Assembly (NCBI GenBank): GCA_029821415.1
Contig: JALGTJ010000045.1
Location: forward strand, 1-6,935
DNA length: 6,935 bases
Reading direction: 5' to 3'
DNA from: Candidatus Zipacnadia bacterium
GTDB taxonomy: Bacteria > Armatimonadota > Zipacnadia > Zipacnadales > Zipacnadaceae
Under the pieces are notes generated by a model. The model had not been told where the DNA came from. It worked only from the letters and a program-made list of their open reading frames with translations, and searched no databases. The stretch's first letter is position 1, and each line of letters opens with the position of its first letter. Positions 5,769 to 6,935 of this stretch are shown here, piece after piece. Position numbers and translations under genes: made by a program.

Positions 5769-6935
5769 CTAATGTGTCAGCGCAGAATAGGCCTGCTTGT
5801 AGAGTTCAACGATCTGTTCCTTAGTCGCCTGGCGCGGATTGTTGCCTGGGCTGCCGCTATCAAGGGCATCTTCCGCCATCTGCGGGACCAGGCGATAAAA
5901 CCGCTCTTCATCCTCGATCAGCTCGGACAGCGGCGGTATATTGACATCACTAACCAGCCTTCCCACCGCTTGGACGGCCAGCTCTGCTGCTTGCAGGTCC
6001 GTCAGCCCATGGGTCTTCTCGCCCATGGCTGCCGCGACGTCGGCGTAGCGCCTCGGGTTGCCAAGCAGGCTGAACTCCATACAAACGACCAGAAGCGCCG
6101 CGTTGGAGACACCATGAGCCAGGTGAAAATACGCCCCAATGGGCCGTGACATCCCGTGCACCAGGGCTACCGAGGAGTTGCTAAAGGCAATACCGGCCTG
6201 CAGCGCCCCCAACATCATCTTCTCTCTGGCCTCCAGGTTATCGCCGTTAGCCCACGCCTGCCGCAGGTTGCCACTGATCAGCTTGATTGCCGAGAGAGCA
6301 AAAATATCACTCATCGGCTGCGCCTTGACCGACACGTATGCCTCAATTGCGTGGACCAGTGCATCAATTCCCGTCGCTGCCGTCACCCCCGGCGGCGAGG
6401 AGACCGTCAAGAGGGGGTCCACGATGGCTATATCCGGCATAACAAAGGGGCTGCCGATCAGCATCTTAACATTAGTGGCCGCATCGGTGATGATCGTGTA
6501 GATTGTCACCTCACTGCCCGTTCCCGCCGTGGTGGGAAGCGCCACCAGCGGCGCGCCCTTCTGCGGGATCTTGCCAATGCCCTTGTAGTCGCTGATTGAC
6601 CCCTCATTGGTGGTCATAACCGCAATGGCCTTGGCCGTATCAATCGGGCTGCCGCCTCCCACCGCCAGCACAAAGTCACACCCCTCCTCCCGATAGATCT
6701 CCAGCCCTGCTTCCACGAATTCTACTACCGGCTCAGTAGCTACACCATCATAGATCGAGTATGCAATGCCGCTTCGCGACAGCGATTGCTCGATTTGCGG
6801 GATAATATCCGTACTACGTACCCTCGGCCCAGTGACGATCAAGCCTTTGTATAGTCCTCTTTTACTGCACTGTTCCCCCACCTGCTGTGAGGCTCCCGAA
6901 CCGGTGAGGACCAACGAAGGAACTCTAAACTCTCG
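5769..6935 (-). CDS. Iron-containing alcohol dehydrogenase, 5' end cut by the window edge
   Basis: Group III (Fe-dependent) alcohol dehydrogenase, interconverting an alcohol and an aldehyde with NAD(P)H in the cytoplasm. The frame runs to the right edge as REFRVPSLVLTGSGASQQVG, the usual family beginning, so the true start is probably one or a few codons outside; a TTG at 6914 is inside the protein, not the start. Motifs: the nucleotide-binding GGGSPIDTAKAIAV, TAGTGSEVT, the block ATGIDALVHAIEAYVS with the first two metal ligands (Asp, His), and VHGMSRPIGAYFHLAHGVSNA with the other two His ligands. The 388 visible residues match the family's usual 380-390. It is followed after 35 bases by the AOR gene, which suggests a paired route between alcohol, aldehyde and carboxylate. 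The substrate is not readable from sequence; the ligand set favours iron. Its promoter lies outside the window. Confidence 0.95.
   Translation of the reverse strand, partial: REFRVPSLVLTGSGASQQVGEQCSKRGLYKGLIVTGPRVRSTDIIPQIEQSLSRSGIAYSIYDGVATEPVVEFVEAGLEIYREEGCDFVLAVGGGSPIDTAKAIAVMTTNEGSISDYKGIGKIPQKGAPLVALPTTAGTGSEVTIYTIITDAATNVKMLIGSPFVMPDIAIVDPLLTVSSPPGVTAATGIDALVHAIEAYVSVKAQPMSDIFALSAIKLISGNLRQAWANGDNLEAREKMMLGALQAGIAFSNSSVALVHGMSRPIGAYFHLAHGVSNAALLVVCMEFSLLGNPRRYADVAAAMGEKTHGLTDLQAAELAVQAVGRLVSDVNIPPLSELIEDEERFYRLVPQMAEDALDSGSPGNNPRQATKEQIVELYKQAYSALTH

Overview
The window holds one tightly packed minus-strand operon, read right to left, from what looks like an anaerobic bacterium. The evidence for anaerobic life is a tungsten/molybdenum aldehyde:ferredoxin oxidoreductase (AOR), an iron-dependent alcohol dehydrogenase and a nearly complete set of pterin-cofactor genes. 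The sequence is GC-rich by eye. Nothing here fixes the phylum; Chloroflexota/Dehalococcoidia-like or Firmicutes-like anaerobes would both fit, and this is only an impression.

In order of transcription: (1) an Fe-dependent alcohol dehydrogenase, cut by the right edge (5769-6935); (2) an AOR-family enzyme (4003-5733); (3) a 193-base stretch (3810-4002) with a cryptic 65-codon reading frame interrupted by one in-frame TGA, and a 24-bp palindrome that closely resembles a ModE operator; (4) a 97-residue Cys-rich protein with a helix-turn-helix-like segment and a C-terminal CGLGCF motif (3516-3809); (5) a fusion of a MobB-like P-loop NTPase with a ModE-type winged-helix domain (2713-3513); (6) an unusually short MoaA (1902-2720); (7) MoaC (1439-1900); (8) a MOSC-MogA/MoaB fusion (520-1455); (9) FdhD with a GTG start, cut by the left edge (1-503). 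Junctions between genes are overlaps or gaps of 1 to 35 bases, except the 193-base stretch. No rRNA, tRNA, CRISPR array, insertion sequence or rho-independent terminator was seen. Long plus-strand reading frames all lie antisense to recognisable genes.

The genes make sense together. MoaA and MoaC make the cyclic pyranopterin precursor from GTP. The Mog domain activates molybdopterin for metal insertion. MOSC and FdhD are sulfur-handling proteins of Mo/W enzyme maturation. AOR uses a tungsto-bispyranopterin cofactor to interconvert aldehydes and carboxylates with ferredoxin, and the alcohol dehydrogenase links the aldehyde to an alcohol through NAD(P)H. The MobB-ModE fusion, the small Cys protein and the palindrome just upstream suggest built-in metal- or cofactor-responsive control placed between the structural genes and the cofactor genes. 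MoaD, MoaE and MoeA are not in the window.

The most interesting points are the ModE-like operator inside the operon, the ModE fusion without metal-binding (MOP) domains, the uncharacterised CGLGCF protein, the interrupted 65-codon frame that exactly bridges its neighbours, the short MoaA, and an FdhD that has lost one cysteine of its CxxC loop.
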